Assembly (NCBI RefSeq): GCF_014235785.1
Contig: NZ_CP060137.1
Span: 3,100,001-3,164,000, forward strand
Source of the DNA: Bacillus sp. PAMC26568
GTDB lineage: Bacteria > Bacillota > Bacilli > Bacillales > Bacillaceae
Direction of reading: 5' to 3'
DNA length: 64,000 bases
Positions 44,483 to 53,357 of this stretch are shown here, piece by piece. How positions within the stretch are numbered: the stretch's first letter is position 1; every line of letters begins with the position of its first letter. A program made the position numbers and the translations under genes. Under the pieces are notes generated by a model, which saw only the letters and a program-made list of their open reading frames with translations, was not told where the DNA came from and did not search any database.

Positions 44483-45023
44483 AATAATACGGAGAAATCA
44501 TCAAGTAAACAATAACACCTGTGAAACTTACATAAAGCCAGATTGGCATGCTCCAGCGCACGATTTTACGGTGCTTTGTAAGCTGTCCTGTCCAGCCCCA
44601 TACAAGGGAGAACAACGCCAGCGGCACAATGATGGCAGCTAGGAAGCTGTGTGTAATCAAGATAAAGAAGTATACATTGCGGATGAATCCTTCTCCTCCA
44701 AAACGAGTCGTTTCCCCTGACATGTAGTGATACGTCAGATATGACACACAAAAAAGCAAAGTTGTTGTAAAAGCGGCTAAAATAAAGCCTTTATGGAGCT
44801 TAACATTTTTTTTGATAATCGAGACGAGCGCGATCACTAAAAACACAAATGTAAAACTGTTTAGAACGGCGTTTATGCGCGGAAATATATGAATATCAAA
44901 CTTAACTTCGCCGCCATAGCCTATCGGTAAAAAGAACAAACCCAATATAATCGCATTTACGACCAGGGAAAGTGTCACAATAATCGCTGTATAATTCTTG
45001 CCTGAGCGAGCTGTTTCTTCCAT
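44481..45023 (-). CDS. ctaM: DUF420 membrane protein CtaM (YozB)
   Basis: A 180-residue protein with four or five membrane helices and conserved histidines in FDIHIFPRINAVLN, VKLHKG, YLTYHYM and ITHSFLAA. DUF420 proteins of this kind (B. subtilis YozB, CtaM) are required for maturation of heme-copper cytochrome oxidases. It starts after GAGGAGAG and is monocistronic. Its oxidase target is outside the window. Confidence 0.85.
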   Translation of the reverse strand: MEETARSGKNYTAIIVTLSLVVNAIILGLFFLPIGYGGEVKFDIHIFPRINAVLNSFTFVFLVIALVSIIKKNVKLHKGFILAAFTTTLLFCVSYLTYHYMSGETTRFGGEGFIRNVYFFILITHSFLAAIIVPLALFSLVWGWTGQLTKHRKIVRWSMPIWLYVSFTGVIVYLMISPYY

Positions 45024-45144
45024 AGTATTCTCTCCTCATGATTCAATATCTCCTATTGTACCACGAGATTATCTGCTAAGATTCGACAATTGTATGAAGG
45101 ATCTGCGCAAAAATTATAAGATCAGATGCTTAAAAATGGACAGC

Positions 45145-46821
45145 TTAATCAAAACTCAATCCATATTTCTTAAGCTTTCTCACGATTGTTGGCTGGCTGC
45201 TGTCCAAAGCATCTGCAATTTCATACGTTGATTTATACGTTTTAACCGCAAGTGCCAATATTTTTTCTTCTGCCAGCTCTGCCGCTTCCTTTAAGGTCAC
45301 AATCTTTGACACTTGCAGAGGAGATTGATCTGGCTTTTGATATTCAGCAGGCAAATGTTCAATCTTTAAGAGGTTCTCTTCATTTATTAAGACTAGTCTT
45401 TCAATTAAGTTGGAAAGCTCCCGTACATTTCCCGGCCAGCTGAAGGTGTAAAAATAGTTTTTTAGTGCAGCATTCATTTCTTTTTGTTTTTTGTATTTTT
45501 TATTTGCTTTTTCTAAAAAAAGAGCTGTTAACGGCAAAATATCGCTTTTCCGGTCACGCAAGGCAGGAATAAGGATCGGAACAACATTTAACCGATAAAA
45601 CAAATCCTCGCGAAACTCACCTCTTTGAACCATATCTTTGAGATCTTTATTCGTTGCAGCCAAAATTCTGACATCCACCTTTTTCGCAGCTGTACCGCCT
45701 ACACGCTGTATTTCTTTTTCTTGAATGACTCGTAAAAGTTTCACTTGCAAACTTAAAGGAAGCTCGCCAACTTCATCTAAAAATAAGACGCCTTTGTCGG
45801 CCATCTCAAACATACCTGGTTTCCCCTGTTTATTTGCTCCGGTAAAGGCACCTGCTTCATAACCGAAAAGCTCCGATTCAAGCAATTCTGGCGGGATCGC
45901 CCCGCAATTCACTTTAATAAACTGTCCTTTTCGTGCACGGACACTTTTACTGTAGATATATCGGGCAAGCACATCCTTCCCGACACCTGTTTCACCTAAA
46001 ATCAGTATCGTCGCATCCACATTCACAACTCTGTCCGCCGTTTCATAAATCGCATTCAACTCTTCACTTTCAATGACTACATCCTGGCTTCCATTGGACT
46101 TTCCTTTTAAGCGCTCAATTTCTTTTTTATAGCTGTCGTTCAGTTTCGTCGCTTTTCGAAGTGCGCTCTGCAAGTCGTTCAGCTCAGAAAGATCACGAAT
46201 ATTCGTTACGATACTCTCAATTTCACCATGATCATTAAAAACCGGATTTCCCGTCAGCAGCGTTTCTTTTCCGGCCCGGTTCAGCTGAACGACTGAAACG
46301 CTGCGTTTTTTTTCTAACACTTTGTGCGTAACCGAATTTTCAAGAATACCGCGATCAATCAATGCATTAACACTTTTCCCGATATAGTAATGTTTTGGAA
46401 TTCCAGTAATCCGTTCAATAGCGGAATTCGTCTTTAACGTCACACCGTCTTTATCAGTAATATAGATCCCATCATAGGAATTCTCAATAATTGCATCAAG
46501 TTCCCGGTTAACCCGTTTTGATTCCTTCAGCTCATTAATCAAGGAGATCAACTTTGTGGAAGCGGTTCCAATATAGAGATTCCTTTTAGAGGCATCAAGC
46601 CTCGTCTTGATAAAAATACAGCTGGAACCGCTGCAGCTCGCATGGATCAGCTTCCCGCCCTCCAGTTCTTCCCATACATCGAATAACTCTTTCACATTGA
46701 TATTTTGGATAGAACTGCGTTTGGTGAATTCCATAACAAACGCATTGCTATGTAAAATTTCATTGTTCCCTGCAGTAACAATACATGGAAATGGAATGCT
46801 CTCGATGATCTTCGCATTCAT
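45145..46821 (-). CDS. Sigma-54-dependent transcriptional activator (PAS-AAA+-Fis)
   Basis: A 558-residue enhancer-binding protein. A PAS domain occupies about residues 105-215 (SYDGIYITDKDGV). The AAA+ domain has Walker A GETGVGKD at 276-283, the sigma-54-contacting GAFTGA at 324-329 and Walker B GVLFLDEVGEL. A Fis-type helix-turn-helix ends the protein (STYEIADALDSSQPTIVRKL). There is no receiver domain, so a ligand or redox cue at the PAS domain is likely. The ATG at 46821 follows TGGTGAGG. It lies 5 bp after the DUF3870 gene. It is the best candidate activator of the sigma-54 operon at 31-41 kb. Confidence 0.92.
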   Translation of the reverse strand: MNAKIIESIPFPCIVTAGNNEILHSNAFVMEFTKRSSIQNINVKELFDVWEELEGGKLIHASCSGSSCIFIKTRLDASKRNLYIGTASTKLISLINELKESKRVNRELDAIIENSYDGIYITDKDGVTLKTNSAIERITGIPKHYYIGKSVNALIDRGILENSVTHKVLEKKRSVSVVQLNRAGKETLLTGNPVFNDHGEIESIVTNIRDLSELNDLQSALRKATKLNDSYKKEIERLKGKSNGSQDVVIESEELNAIYETADRVVNVDATILILGETGVGKDVLARYIYSKSVRARKGQFIKVNCGAIPPELLESELFGYEAGAFTGANKQGKPGMFEMADKGVLFLDEVGELPLSLQVKLLRVIQEKEIQRVGGTAAKKVDVRILAATNKDLKDMVQRGEFREDLFYRLNVVPILIPALRDRKSDILPLTALFLEKANKKYKKQKEMNAALKNYFYTFSWPGNVRELSNLIERLVLINEENLLKIEHLPAEYQKPDQSPLQVSKIVTLKEAAELAEEKILALAVKTYKSTYEIADALDSSQPTIVRKLKKYGLSFD

Positions 46822-46826
46822 GGCTG

Positions 46827-47267
46827 TCACCTCACCATTTTTAATTGCTGATATTGAAAATGAAGATCAGATAAAGCAGCAACAATTGCATGTATTGCTT
46901 TGCCGCAGTAATTTTCTTTTACGTGCTGTATCAATTCTTCTACGCCATTCTGCAGACTATAGCCTCTCAGCAAGCGTCCGACAAAATCTCTGCCATGTTC
47001 AGTTGCCAGCGTACAGGAAGCCTCTAAAATGACAGCGAATCTTTTATCAATTTCAACTGTGATAGTCAACATATCGTACACGTTTTTTGCAGCCATCCCT
47101 GCAGGCAAACGTGCATGACCGGCAATAAACATCGTCTGTGAATGCATCGTGCAGCCCGTCCTTTCGACAAGAACCTCAATTTGTTTATGACTTACTTCTT
47201 TATTTACCCGAGGATTTCCTGCATTTAATAGTGATATTAAAGGATGGACAGGCATTTCCAGTTTCAA
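46827..47267 (-). CDS. DUF3870-family protein
   Basis: A protein of up to 146 residues with HARLPAGMAAKNVYDMLTIT in the middle and a short helical C-terminal half, typical of DUF3870. These genes recur next to sigma-54 activators in Bacillaceae. The stop codon is 5 bp before the activator start, so the two are co-expressed. The start is uncertain: TTG 47267 and ATG 47255 both lack a strong ribosome site. The function is unknown; a role in sensing the activator's ligand is conceivable. Confidence 0.7.
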   Translation of the reverse strand: MKLEMPVHPLISLLNAGNPRVNKEVSHKQIEVLVERTGCTMHSQTMFIAGHARLPAGMAAKNVYDMLTITVEIDKRFAVILEASCTLATEHGRDFVGRLLRGYSLQNGVEELIQHVKENYCGKAIHAIVAALSDLHFQYQQLKMVR

Positions 47268-47278
47268 CTTTCAAAAAT

Positions 47279-47660
47279 GAACAGCCAACTATTAAATTTC
47301 GTGATCCAATTATCATTTTACTAGCGAAAACCATTGTTCTATTTTCAACTTCTTACTTATGGCCAGCTTACGATCAAGTTCGCAGGGCCAACTATCAAAT
47401 TTGGTGATCTAACTATCATAAATTGCTTTTTACTATCAAAAACCTTTGTTCTATTTTCATCTTCTTAATTTGGACTAGCTTACTATTAAGATTGGAGTGC
47501 CAACTATCATATTCGATGATTCAATTATCATAAATTGACTTTTACTAGCGAAAACCTTAGTTTTATTTTCATCTTCTTACTTTTGGCTAGCTTACTATCA
47601 AGTTGAAGGGCCAACTATCAACTTCGGTGATCTAACTATCATAAATTGCTTTTTACTGGA
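47279..47660. repeat. Higher-order array of AACTATCA motifs with a 112-bp superperiod
   Basis: ACTATCA-type cores recur at a 20-21-bp spacing (for example 47389, 47410, 47431; 47501, 47521, 47541, 47561; 47612, 47633, 47653). The whole pattern repeats with a 112-bp period, seen from TTCTATTTTC at 47337, 47449 and 47561. The CAACTATCAA core is the same as in the 23.6-kb array. There is no coding sense in it. It fills the gap between the DUF3870 gene start and the acyl-CoA dehydrogenase terminator. Confidence 0.8.
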
Positions 47661-47715
47661 GAAAAACATTATTCAATTTTCAACTCATAATTTGCTTCAA
47701 TTCAATACCATATCA

Positions 47716-47745
47716 AAACCCGCAGCTTAAGGCTGCGGGTTTAAT
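47716..47745. terminator. Terminator of the acyl-CoA dehydrogenase gene at 47750
   Basis: AAACCCGCAGC and GCTGCGGGTTT form an 11-bp perfect stem around a 5-base loop, directly after the stop codon on the minus strand. Confidence 0.85.
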
Positions 47746-47749
47746 TCAA

Positions 47750-48967
47750 TTAACTTTCAACTTTTTCCTTAGCATCCACAAACGGCCAGCTTGGCAGCAT
47801 ACTCGAAAGCGCCTTATCTTCTCTGTAGCCTAAAACATACTCAGCCTGCATAATCGTGTGAATTTCTCTTGTTCCCTCATAAATAACCGGAGCCTTGGAA
47901 TTTCTCAAAAAGCGTTCCACGGGGTATTCATTAGAATATCCATATGCACCGTGAATTTGTACGGCATCGTTTGCCGCTTCGTTTGCGAAATCACAAGATT
48001 GCCATTTTGCAAGGGACGTTTCTTTCGTATTTCGTTTTCCTTCATTTTTTAAACAGCCTGCACGGAAGACTAGCAGACGTGACATGTGATAGCCAGCTTC
48101 CATTTTTGCAATCATTTGCTGAACAAGCTGATGCCTGCCGATTTCTTTCCCAAACGTTTTCCTTTCGTGACAGTAGTTCACGCTTTCTTCGATACATGCT
48201 TGGATTAACCCGCATGCGCCTGCTGCCACTGTGAATCTGCCATTATCGAGAGCAGACATCGCGATTTTAAATCCGTCTCCCTCTTGGCCAAGCAAATTTT
48301 CTCTTGGAACTTTAATATGATCGAAGAAGATTTCTCCCGTGTTTCCTGCGCGTATCCCAAGCTTGCCTTTGATTGCTTTTGAATCGAATCCTTCCATCGT
48401 CCGTTCAACAATAAACGCGGATATGCCATGATGCTTTTTGCTCTTGTCCGTATAAGCAAACACAAGGAAATGATCAGCATAGTCACACAATGAAATCCAT
48501 GTCTTCTGACCATTCAGTATGTAATGATCCCCATCTAAGACCGCTGTTGTCTGGAGCGCAGCTACATCAGATCCGGCATTAGGCTCTGTTAATCCAAATG
48601 CACCAACCTTTTCACCTGTCGCCTGAGGAACCAAGTACTTCTGCTTCTGCTCCTCATTTCCCCATTGAAGCAAGGTCAAACTGTTCAAACCCGTATGAAC
48701 AGAAACCGCAGTCCGATACGCCGTATCCCCGCGCTCAAGTTCCTCGCACACAATCGCAAGCGTATTGTAATCCATTGCACTCCCGCCGTACTCTTCAGGA
48801 ATACAAATCCCCATTAGCCCAAGTTCGGCAAGCTTTTTCAAAATTGCAGGTTCGAAATGCCCCAACTCATCCCATTCTGCGATATTTGGATTGATCTCCT
48901 TGTCTACGAAATCGCGCACCATTTTTCTCACTGCATGTTGCTCTTCTGACAGATTAAAGTTCATCAT
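47750..48967 (-). CDS. Acyl-CoA dehydrogenase, stand-alone
   Basis: A 405-residue FAD-dependent dehydrogenase, longer than the two in the sigma-54 operon. FGLTEPNAGSDVAAL and KTWISL are the FAD and substrate motifs, and the C-terminal PVIYEGTREIHTIMQ has the YEGTREI form seen in glutaryl-CoA-like dehydrogenases, so a different acyl-CoA is likely. Start codons ATG-ATG follow AAAAGGGGATGGG. It is monocistronic. No sigma-54 site is visible upstream. Confidence 0.88.
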   Translation of the reverse strand: MMNFNLSEEQHAVRKMVRDFVDKEINPNIAEWDELGHFEPAILKKLAELGLMGICIPEEYGGSAMDYNTLAIVCEELERGDTAYRTAVSVHTGLNSLTLLQWGNEEQKQKYLVPQATGEKVGAFGLTEPNAGSDVAALQTTAVLDGDHYILNGQKTWISLCDYADHFLVFAYTDKSKKHHGISAFIVERTMEGFDSKAIKGKLGIRAGNTGEIFFDHIKVPRENLLGQEGDGFKIAMSALDNGRFTVAAGACGLIQACIEESVNYCHERKTFGKEIGRHQLVQQMIAKMEAGYHMSRLLVFRAGCLKNEGKRNTKETSLAKWQSCDFANEAANDAVQIHGAYGYSNEYPVERFLRNSKAPVIYEGTREIHTIMQAEYVLGYREDKALSSMLPSWPFVDAKEKVES

Positions 48968-49013
48968 TCAATCCCATCCCCTTTTTGAATTTAGGAAACT
49001 CCAGCTTTTTGAA

Positions 49014-49051
49014 CAAAAAAAGCCAGCTGCACAATAAAGGCAGCTGGCTTA
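49014..49051 (-). terminator. Terminator downstream of the truncated oxidoreductase
   Basis: AAGCCAGCTGC and GCAGCTGGCTT form an 11-bp stem, with seven T residues on the minus strand. It separates the pseudogene from the acyl-CoA dehydrogenase promoter. 49052-49240 holds no gene. Confidence 0.8.
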
Positions 49052-49240
49052 TGTCAACGTTAAAGAATCTCTTCCATAGACAAATCAGCAGATTTGAATT
49101 AGTTATTAATTAAGCTGGTCATTAACCTATTCCACGGATCACAAGAGGGCTAACTCAATAGGCGTGAAATACGTTTATTTAAGAGGATTATACACATAAC
49201 AGAATAAAAACGCAATTATTTAATTGAAAATTCTATATTT

Positions 49241-49583
49241 TTAGATATTCTTCTGATTTTGCTTTTTAAATTCATCTTCAATCAGCTTTTCCAGCGTTTC
49301 TTTAGAACGGACGCCCGTAGCTTGTAACGATCACTTCATCGCTATTTTTAAAAGATTCATTGCTAGAATCTACAACTGACCCGGCTAAATCAATACCTTG
49401 AACCATCGGATCATTTTTAACAATTGATTTAGGAAGTGTGGCTAAGCCATCTTTATAATGGATGCTGGAATAAGCAACTTTAATTGTGGCGTCACCTTCT
49501 GGTAAATCTGCCAAAGTGAAAGGCTTAATCTCTGTTTTGATCTCACTTTCCTGCTTATCAACCACTAGGGTTCAAAACTTGAT
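49241..49583 (-). pseudogene. Quinone-oxidoreductase (YhdH/YhfP type) N-terminus joined to an unrelated tail
   Basis: The minus strand encodes the N-terminal 85 residues of a medium-chain zinc-independent oxidoreductase (VDKQESEIKTEI, SSIHYKDGLATLP, VQGIDLAGSVV), which breaks off at TSYG near 49310. The first codons carry a one-base loss (SSFEP then VVDKQ in another frame near 49570). After the break another frame reads SKETLEKLIEDEFKKQNQ to a stop at 49241, the tail of an unidentified gene. About 240 residues of the enzyme are missing, so a deletion fused two genes. Confidence 0.7.
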
Positions 49584-49659
49584 AATTCCATTTTATTAGA
49601 TTGACGGACATAGTCCAATCTTTTACACTTGAGGAATTGAAAAAGAAGCAGGTGAACCT

Positions 49660-50721
49660 ATGGAATTTAAGATCAACTATCTCTCTTTTTACCTCATCCA
49701 GGTCGATGGAAAAGACGAGAATGCCAATAAACAATACAAACACTTTCAAACATTAACGAGTGAAGAATACGAAGGGAATGCACTGAAAGACTTTTTAGAC
49801 GGTGAATTAAAGAAAATCGTCAAGCGCAAGGTCGAAAAGCATCCGCGAAGCGAACAAGTTCCAACAAAACTTGGCTATTTTGTCGTAGAGCCAGGATATG
49901 AGCTAGACTCAAACCCGAACTATAACCTTTTCCACAAAGCGCTGACGGCTGATACAAAGGAATCCTTTAAAGAAGCAAGCGAACGATTTGTCGACGCCTA
50001 TTTGGATGCCAGTGCCGTTCGGGGAGGAGCCTTTTTAGTTCTTTCAGCAATTCCCGAAAAGTACTTTGAGGATACATTTCTGTTCATTCTAAAATGTGAT
50101 TTTGAGCCAAAAGTTGCCTCTATCTCAGATGAATCTACTTTGATCCGCAATGTACAAATGGCGATCACTACAAAAAACATGAAATCCATTCAATACCCCT
50201 TTATGCCAGAGGAAGGAATGACCGAACCGGGCGAACTGAAAATTCACCAGGCATCCCATGCCCGCTACTTTGAGGACTTCTTAAAATTCGTGGAGTACGG
50301 AGAATCTATGCCGGAAATCATGAAAACTCAAGTCATGAGCATGGTTCAGGAGCATGTCCTCGAAACATATGAGGAAAACAGCCAGGAACGCCAGCAGTTC
50401 GAGCATGACATGGAAATTTGGGAAGCAAGTGAAAAACGGGAGATACAAGAAAGGCTTGACACGCATCAGGTCATTGAAGCAGCTGCGCAGATTGTAGAAC
50501 ATACGCCTGAAGCTGAGCTAAAAATGAAGCTTGGTGAAACATCTATAAAAGGATTGCTTGCTGATTTTGGAGATAGTATTCATTTAGGAAAGATAAATGG
50601 ACGGTATGTGCTCTTAGTTGAATCAGACTCGATTCAGTTTGAAAAGGGTGTTTCACCAATTGAGTTTCATCGGCCGGATGAACTTGGGGAGATTATTGAG
50701 AGGATTAAGAATAGAGATTAA
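49660..50721 (+). CDS. DUF3900-family protein (nucleoid-associated NdpA-like appearance)
   Basis: A 353-residue soluble protein. The pattern INYLSFYLIQVDGK, then PGYELDSNPNYNLFHKALTA and RGGAFLVLSA, is that of DUF3900 proteins of bacilli. The order of blocks recalls the NdpA/YejK nucleoid-associated family, but the relation is only suggestive. The middle contains a long acidic helix (QEHVLETYEENSQERQQFEH). It is monocistronic, starting after GAAGCAGGTGAA. The role is unknown. Confidence 0.7.
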   Translation: MEFKINYLSFYLIQVDGKDENANKQYKHFQTLTSEEYEGNALKDFLDGELKKIVKRKVEKHPRSEQVPTKLGYFVVEPGYELDSNPNYNLFHKALTADTKESFKEASERFVDAYLDASAVRGGAFLVLSAIPEKYFEDTFLFILKCDFEPKVASISDESTLIRNVQMAITTKNMKSIQYPFMPEEGMTEPGELKIHQASHARYFEDFLKFVEYGESMPEIMKTQVMSMVQEHVLETYEENSQERQQFEHDMEIWEASEKREIQERLDTHQVIEAAAQIVEHTPEAELKMKLGETSIKGLLADFGDSIHLGKINGRYVLLVESDSIQFEKGVSPIEFHRPDELGEIIERIKNRD

Positions 50722-50746
50722 TTTCCAGCCATTTTTCAGGTTGAAA

Positions 50747-50771
50747 GAGAATGCCTAATTGGGCATTCTCT
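50747..50771. terminator. Bidirectional terminator between the DUF3900 gene and the ABC operon
   Basis: GAGAATGCC and GGCATTCTC form a 9-bp stem with a 6-base loop between convergent genes. Confidence 0.8.
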
Positions 50772-50778
50772 CATCTCT

Positions 50779-51501
50779 TTATAAAATCTTACTAAGAAAA
50801 CTCTTCGTTCGTTCATGCTTCGTATTCTCAAATAGTTCCTTTGGAGTATCCTCTTCGATAATCAATCCTTCATCGATAAAAATGACACGATCTCCCACTT
50901 CTCGGGCAAATCCCATTTCATGGGTGACAATCATCATTGTCATTCCTTCTTTAGCAAGCTGCTTCATGACTTCCAGCACTTCTCCGACCATTTCTGGATC
51001 CAAAGCAGAGGTAGGCTCGTCAAATAGCATGATTTTCGGTTCCATTGCAAGGGCCCTCGCGATGGCAACACGCTGCTTTTGACCGCCTGATAAGGAATCA
51101 GGATAGACATTTACTTTTTCAGACAATCCCACTTTTTTTAGAAGTTCAAGTGCTTTTGTCTTCGCTTTTTCCTTGCTCCATTTTCGCACGATGATTGGAG
51201 ACACCATCAGATTTTCAAGTACGGTTTTGTGCGGAAATAAATTAAAGTGCTGAAAGACCATTCCGACATCTTTTCTGACAGCATTAATGTCGGTTGATCG
51301 GGCAGTCAAATCGACTCCCTCGATATACACATGTCCATCTGTAATGGTTTCTAATAAATTTATACACCGCAGCAAGGTTGATTTACCAGAGCCTGAGGGT
51401 CCAATAACGACAACAACTTCCTTTGGCTGTATTTCCATCGAAATTCCCTTTAAGACTTCGTTTTTTCCAAAAGATTTTTTCAGCGCTTTTACCGAGATCA
51501 T
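50779..51501 (-). CDS. Polar amino-acid ABC transporter ATP-binding protein, second system
   Basis: A 240-residue GlnQ-type ATPase. Walker [11 protein letters not shown]-loop [11 protein letters not shown], signature LSGGQKQR and Walker [14 protein letters not shown]. The ATG at 51501 overlaps the permease stop (ATGA), so translation is coupled. An extended frame to 51597 is not supported by a ribosome site. It is the last gene of a receptor-permease-ATPase operon. Confidence 0.92.
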   Translation of the reverse strand: MISVKALKKSFGKNEVLKGISMEIQPKEVVVVIGPSGSGKSTLLRCINLLETITDGHVYIEGVDLTARSTDINAVRKDVGMVFQHFNLFPHKTVLENLMVSPIIVRKWSKEKAKTKALELLKKVGLSEKVNVYPDSLSGGQKQRVAIARALAMEPKIMLFDEPTSALDPEMVGEVLEVMKQLAKEGMTMMIVTHEMGFAREVGDRVIFIDEGLIIEEDTPKELFENTKHERTKSFLSKIL

Positions 51502-52154
51502 TCTGTGTCTAACCTTCTTTCTACGTAATTTAGTAAATAGGTTAGGCTGAGTGTGAGTACTAAGTAAACGAAAGCGACTGTTAAGTACGGTTCCCAAATC
51601 CGGTAATATTGACCCGTTGCTGCCCTGCCCCAGTACATTAGTTCAGGCACTGAGATTAACGAAATCAGCGAAGAATCTTTCAACAGCACAATAAATTCAT
51701 TTCCAAGCGGCGGTATCATTCGTTTCACAGCCTGCGGCAAGATTACTTCTTTCATCGCTTGAAAATGGTTCATTCCAAGAGATCTTGCTGCTTCCATCTG
51801 TCCTCTGTCAATTGATTTTATGCCAGCCCTGAATATCTCTGCTATGTAGGCGGCTGCATTTAAAGCTAGAGAGACAACACCTGAGATAATTGGATTCACT
51901 GTAGACATGAACAATGGCATCACGCCAAAATGAATAATAAATATCTGCACCAATAGAGGTGTCCCTCTGAAAAAATTGACATACCAGACAAAAGGAAGTT
52001 TAGCTAATGGATGATTCAGCATTTTTCCTATTCCAATAAAAAGACCTAAGATTGCCCCGAACAATACTCCGAAAAATGTGATGCCGATTGTCCATAGAGT
52101 GCCTTTTAAAAAGAGCGGTAAATAATCAAGTATGATATCAAAACGGAAATCCAT
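51498..52154 (-). CDS. Polar amino-acid ABC transporter permease, second system
   Basis: A 218-residue HisM-type permease. [16 protein letters not shown] follows the second helix, and the EAA loop is [20 protein letters not shown]. It starts after AAAGGAGAC. It lies 41 bp after the receptor gene and overlaps the ATPase gene. Confidence 0.92.
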   Translation of the reverse strand: MDFRFDIILDYLPLFLKGTLWTIGITFFGVLFGAILGLFIGIGKMLNHPLAKLPFVWYVNFFRGTPLLVQIFIIHFGVMPLFMSTVNPIISGVVSLALNAAAYIAEIFRAGIKSIDRGQMEAARSLGMNHFQAMKEVILPQAVKRMIPPLGNEFIVLLKDSSLISLISVPELMYWGRAATGQYYRIWEPYLTVAFVYLVLTLSLTYLLNYVERRLDTE

Positions 52155-52195
52155 AGTTGTCTCCTTTGCAATGTAAATCGAATGAAAAGCCCTGC

Positions 52196-53008
52196 TTATT
52201 CAGCATCTAAGAGAGTCTCAACACTAGGCTCTTTGCCAAACCACTTTTCATAGATTTCTGCATACTTCCCGCTTTCAATGACCTCTTTAATTGCTTTATC
52301 AAACTCCGCCTTCAGCTTGCTGTCTTTCGGAAACATTAAGCCGTAAAATTCTGATTCGAAGCTCTTTTTATCTTCAATTGCTTCTACTTTACTGTTTGGA
52401 TTATTTTTTACATATTCACTTGCAACAACATTATCTGTCACAACTACTTCAACGTCATTGTTTTCAAGTGCCATAAAAGCAACAGCTGTAGTTTCATATT
52501 TTGATATATTATTATTTGCTCCGACTACCTTTTCAGCTGCTGACTGGCCGGTTGTTCCATTCTGTACGCCAATTTTCTTCCCTTTAAGATCTTCAGCGCT
52601 TTTAATATCAGTACCTTCTTTAAAAACAATCATATGTGTCGATTCAAAATAAGGAGTTGAAAAATCATAGCTTTGTTTGCGGTCGTCATTAATTGTTATC
52701 CCTGAGATAGCCAAATCAATTTGTTTGCCTTGCACAGATGCAAATAATGGATCCCATCCGATGTTTTCGAGTTCATGCTTATAGCCTGCTTCTTTCATAA
52801 CAGCTTCCAGAAAATCAACATCAAAGCCGACAATTTTATCTTTATCCATGTATTCAAATGGAGCAAATGCTGCATCGGTTCCAACTTTAAGAACTTTTTT
52901 CTCTTCTGACGCAGCACCAGTACTCGCTTTTTCGCTATTTCCGCAGCCTGATAACATGAGAACGAATGAAAATAATAAGACAAATATAAGTTTACAGTTG
53001 TTTTTCAT
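52196..53008 (-). CDS. Amino-acid-binding lipoprotein, second system
   Basis: A 270-residue SBP_bac_3 protein. A signal peptide ends in the lipobox LSGC (about residues 19-22). The ligand-binding core runs from VGTDAAFAPFEYMDKDKIVG to DLAISGITINDDRKQSYDFS, with the arginine that binds the amino-acid carboxylate. The motif set is that of glutamine- or arginine-binding proteins, but the specificity is not certain. It is the first gene of the operon. Confidence 0.9.
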   Translation of the reverse strand: MKNNCKLIFVLLFSFVLMLSGCGNSEKASTGAASEEKKVLKVGTDAAFAPFEYMDKDKIVGFDVDFLEAVMKEAGYKHELENIGWDPLFASVQGKQIDLAISGITINDDRKQSYDFSTPYFESTHMIVFKEGTDIKSAEDLKGKKIGVQNGTTGQSAAEKVVGANNNISKYETTAVAFMALENNDVEVVVTDNVVASEYVKNNPNSKVEAIEDKKSFESEFYGLMFPKDSKLKAEFDKAIKEVIESGKYAEIYEKWFGKEPSVETLLDAE

Positions 53009-53193
53009 AGAATTTTCCCCATTTCTAATTGTTTGTCATACGTTTTGCTCGTTCGATCCTTTCGTTTTCCACCTCCTTTTTTCCTATAAAATAACGAAAT
53101 GTGAACTTTCTTAACATGTATGCACTTTTTTTCTATCATATTAGTTGACCGTTCTTTTTTCAATATAAATTTTTCTAATAGTTTGAAAATATA

Positions 53194-53223
53194 AAAAAAG
53201 AGAATACCATCAGCATTCTCTTT
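53194..53223 (-). terminator. Terminator of the PHA gene cluster
   Basis: AGAGAAT and ATTCTCT pair around a 9-base loop, with seven T residues on the minus strand. It lies 14 bp after the last mini-gene. Confidence 0.75.
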
Positions 53224-53236
53224 CTGCTTATCCACT

Positions 53237-53344
53237 TTATTTTGTAAGATTTATTAAAAAGTAATAATATACAATGCCTGCAAAACCGAAATATTCGAGT
53301 ACTGGGGCAAGCTCGGGTTTCATAGCTTCTTCGAAAGAATACAT
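53237..53344 (-). CDS. 35-residue membrane mini-protein after phaC
   Basis: It starts with MYSFEEAMKPELAPVLEYFG and ends in one hydrophobic segment, FAGIVYYYFLINL. The ribosome site AAAGGTGG is seven bases before the ATG at 53344, which is much better than any upstream start. It is 13 bp after phaC and ends the operon before a terminator, so it is probably co-expressed. I do not recognise a family. A granule- or membrane-associated helper of the PHA synthase is a guess from position. Confidence 0.6.
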   Translation of the reverse strand: MYSFEEAMKPELAPVLEYFGFAGIVYYYFLINLTK

Positions 53345-53357
53345 TCTTTTCCACCTT

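Noticed and set aside
48967..49013. A second sigma-54 promoter before the stand-alone acyl-CoA dehydrogenase
   Set aside because: No TGGCAC-N5-TTGC element is present upstream of the gene.
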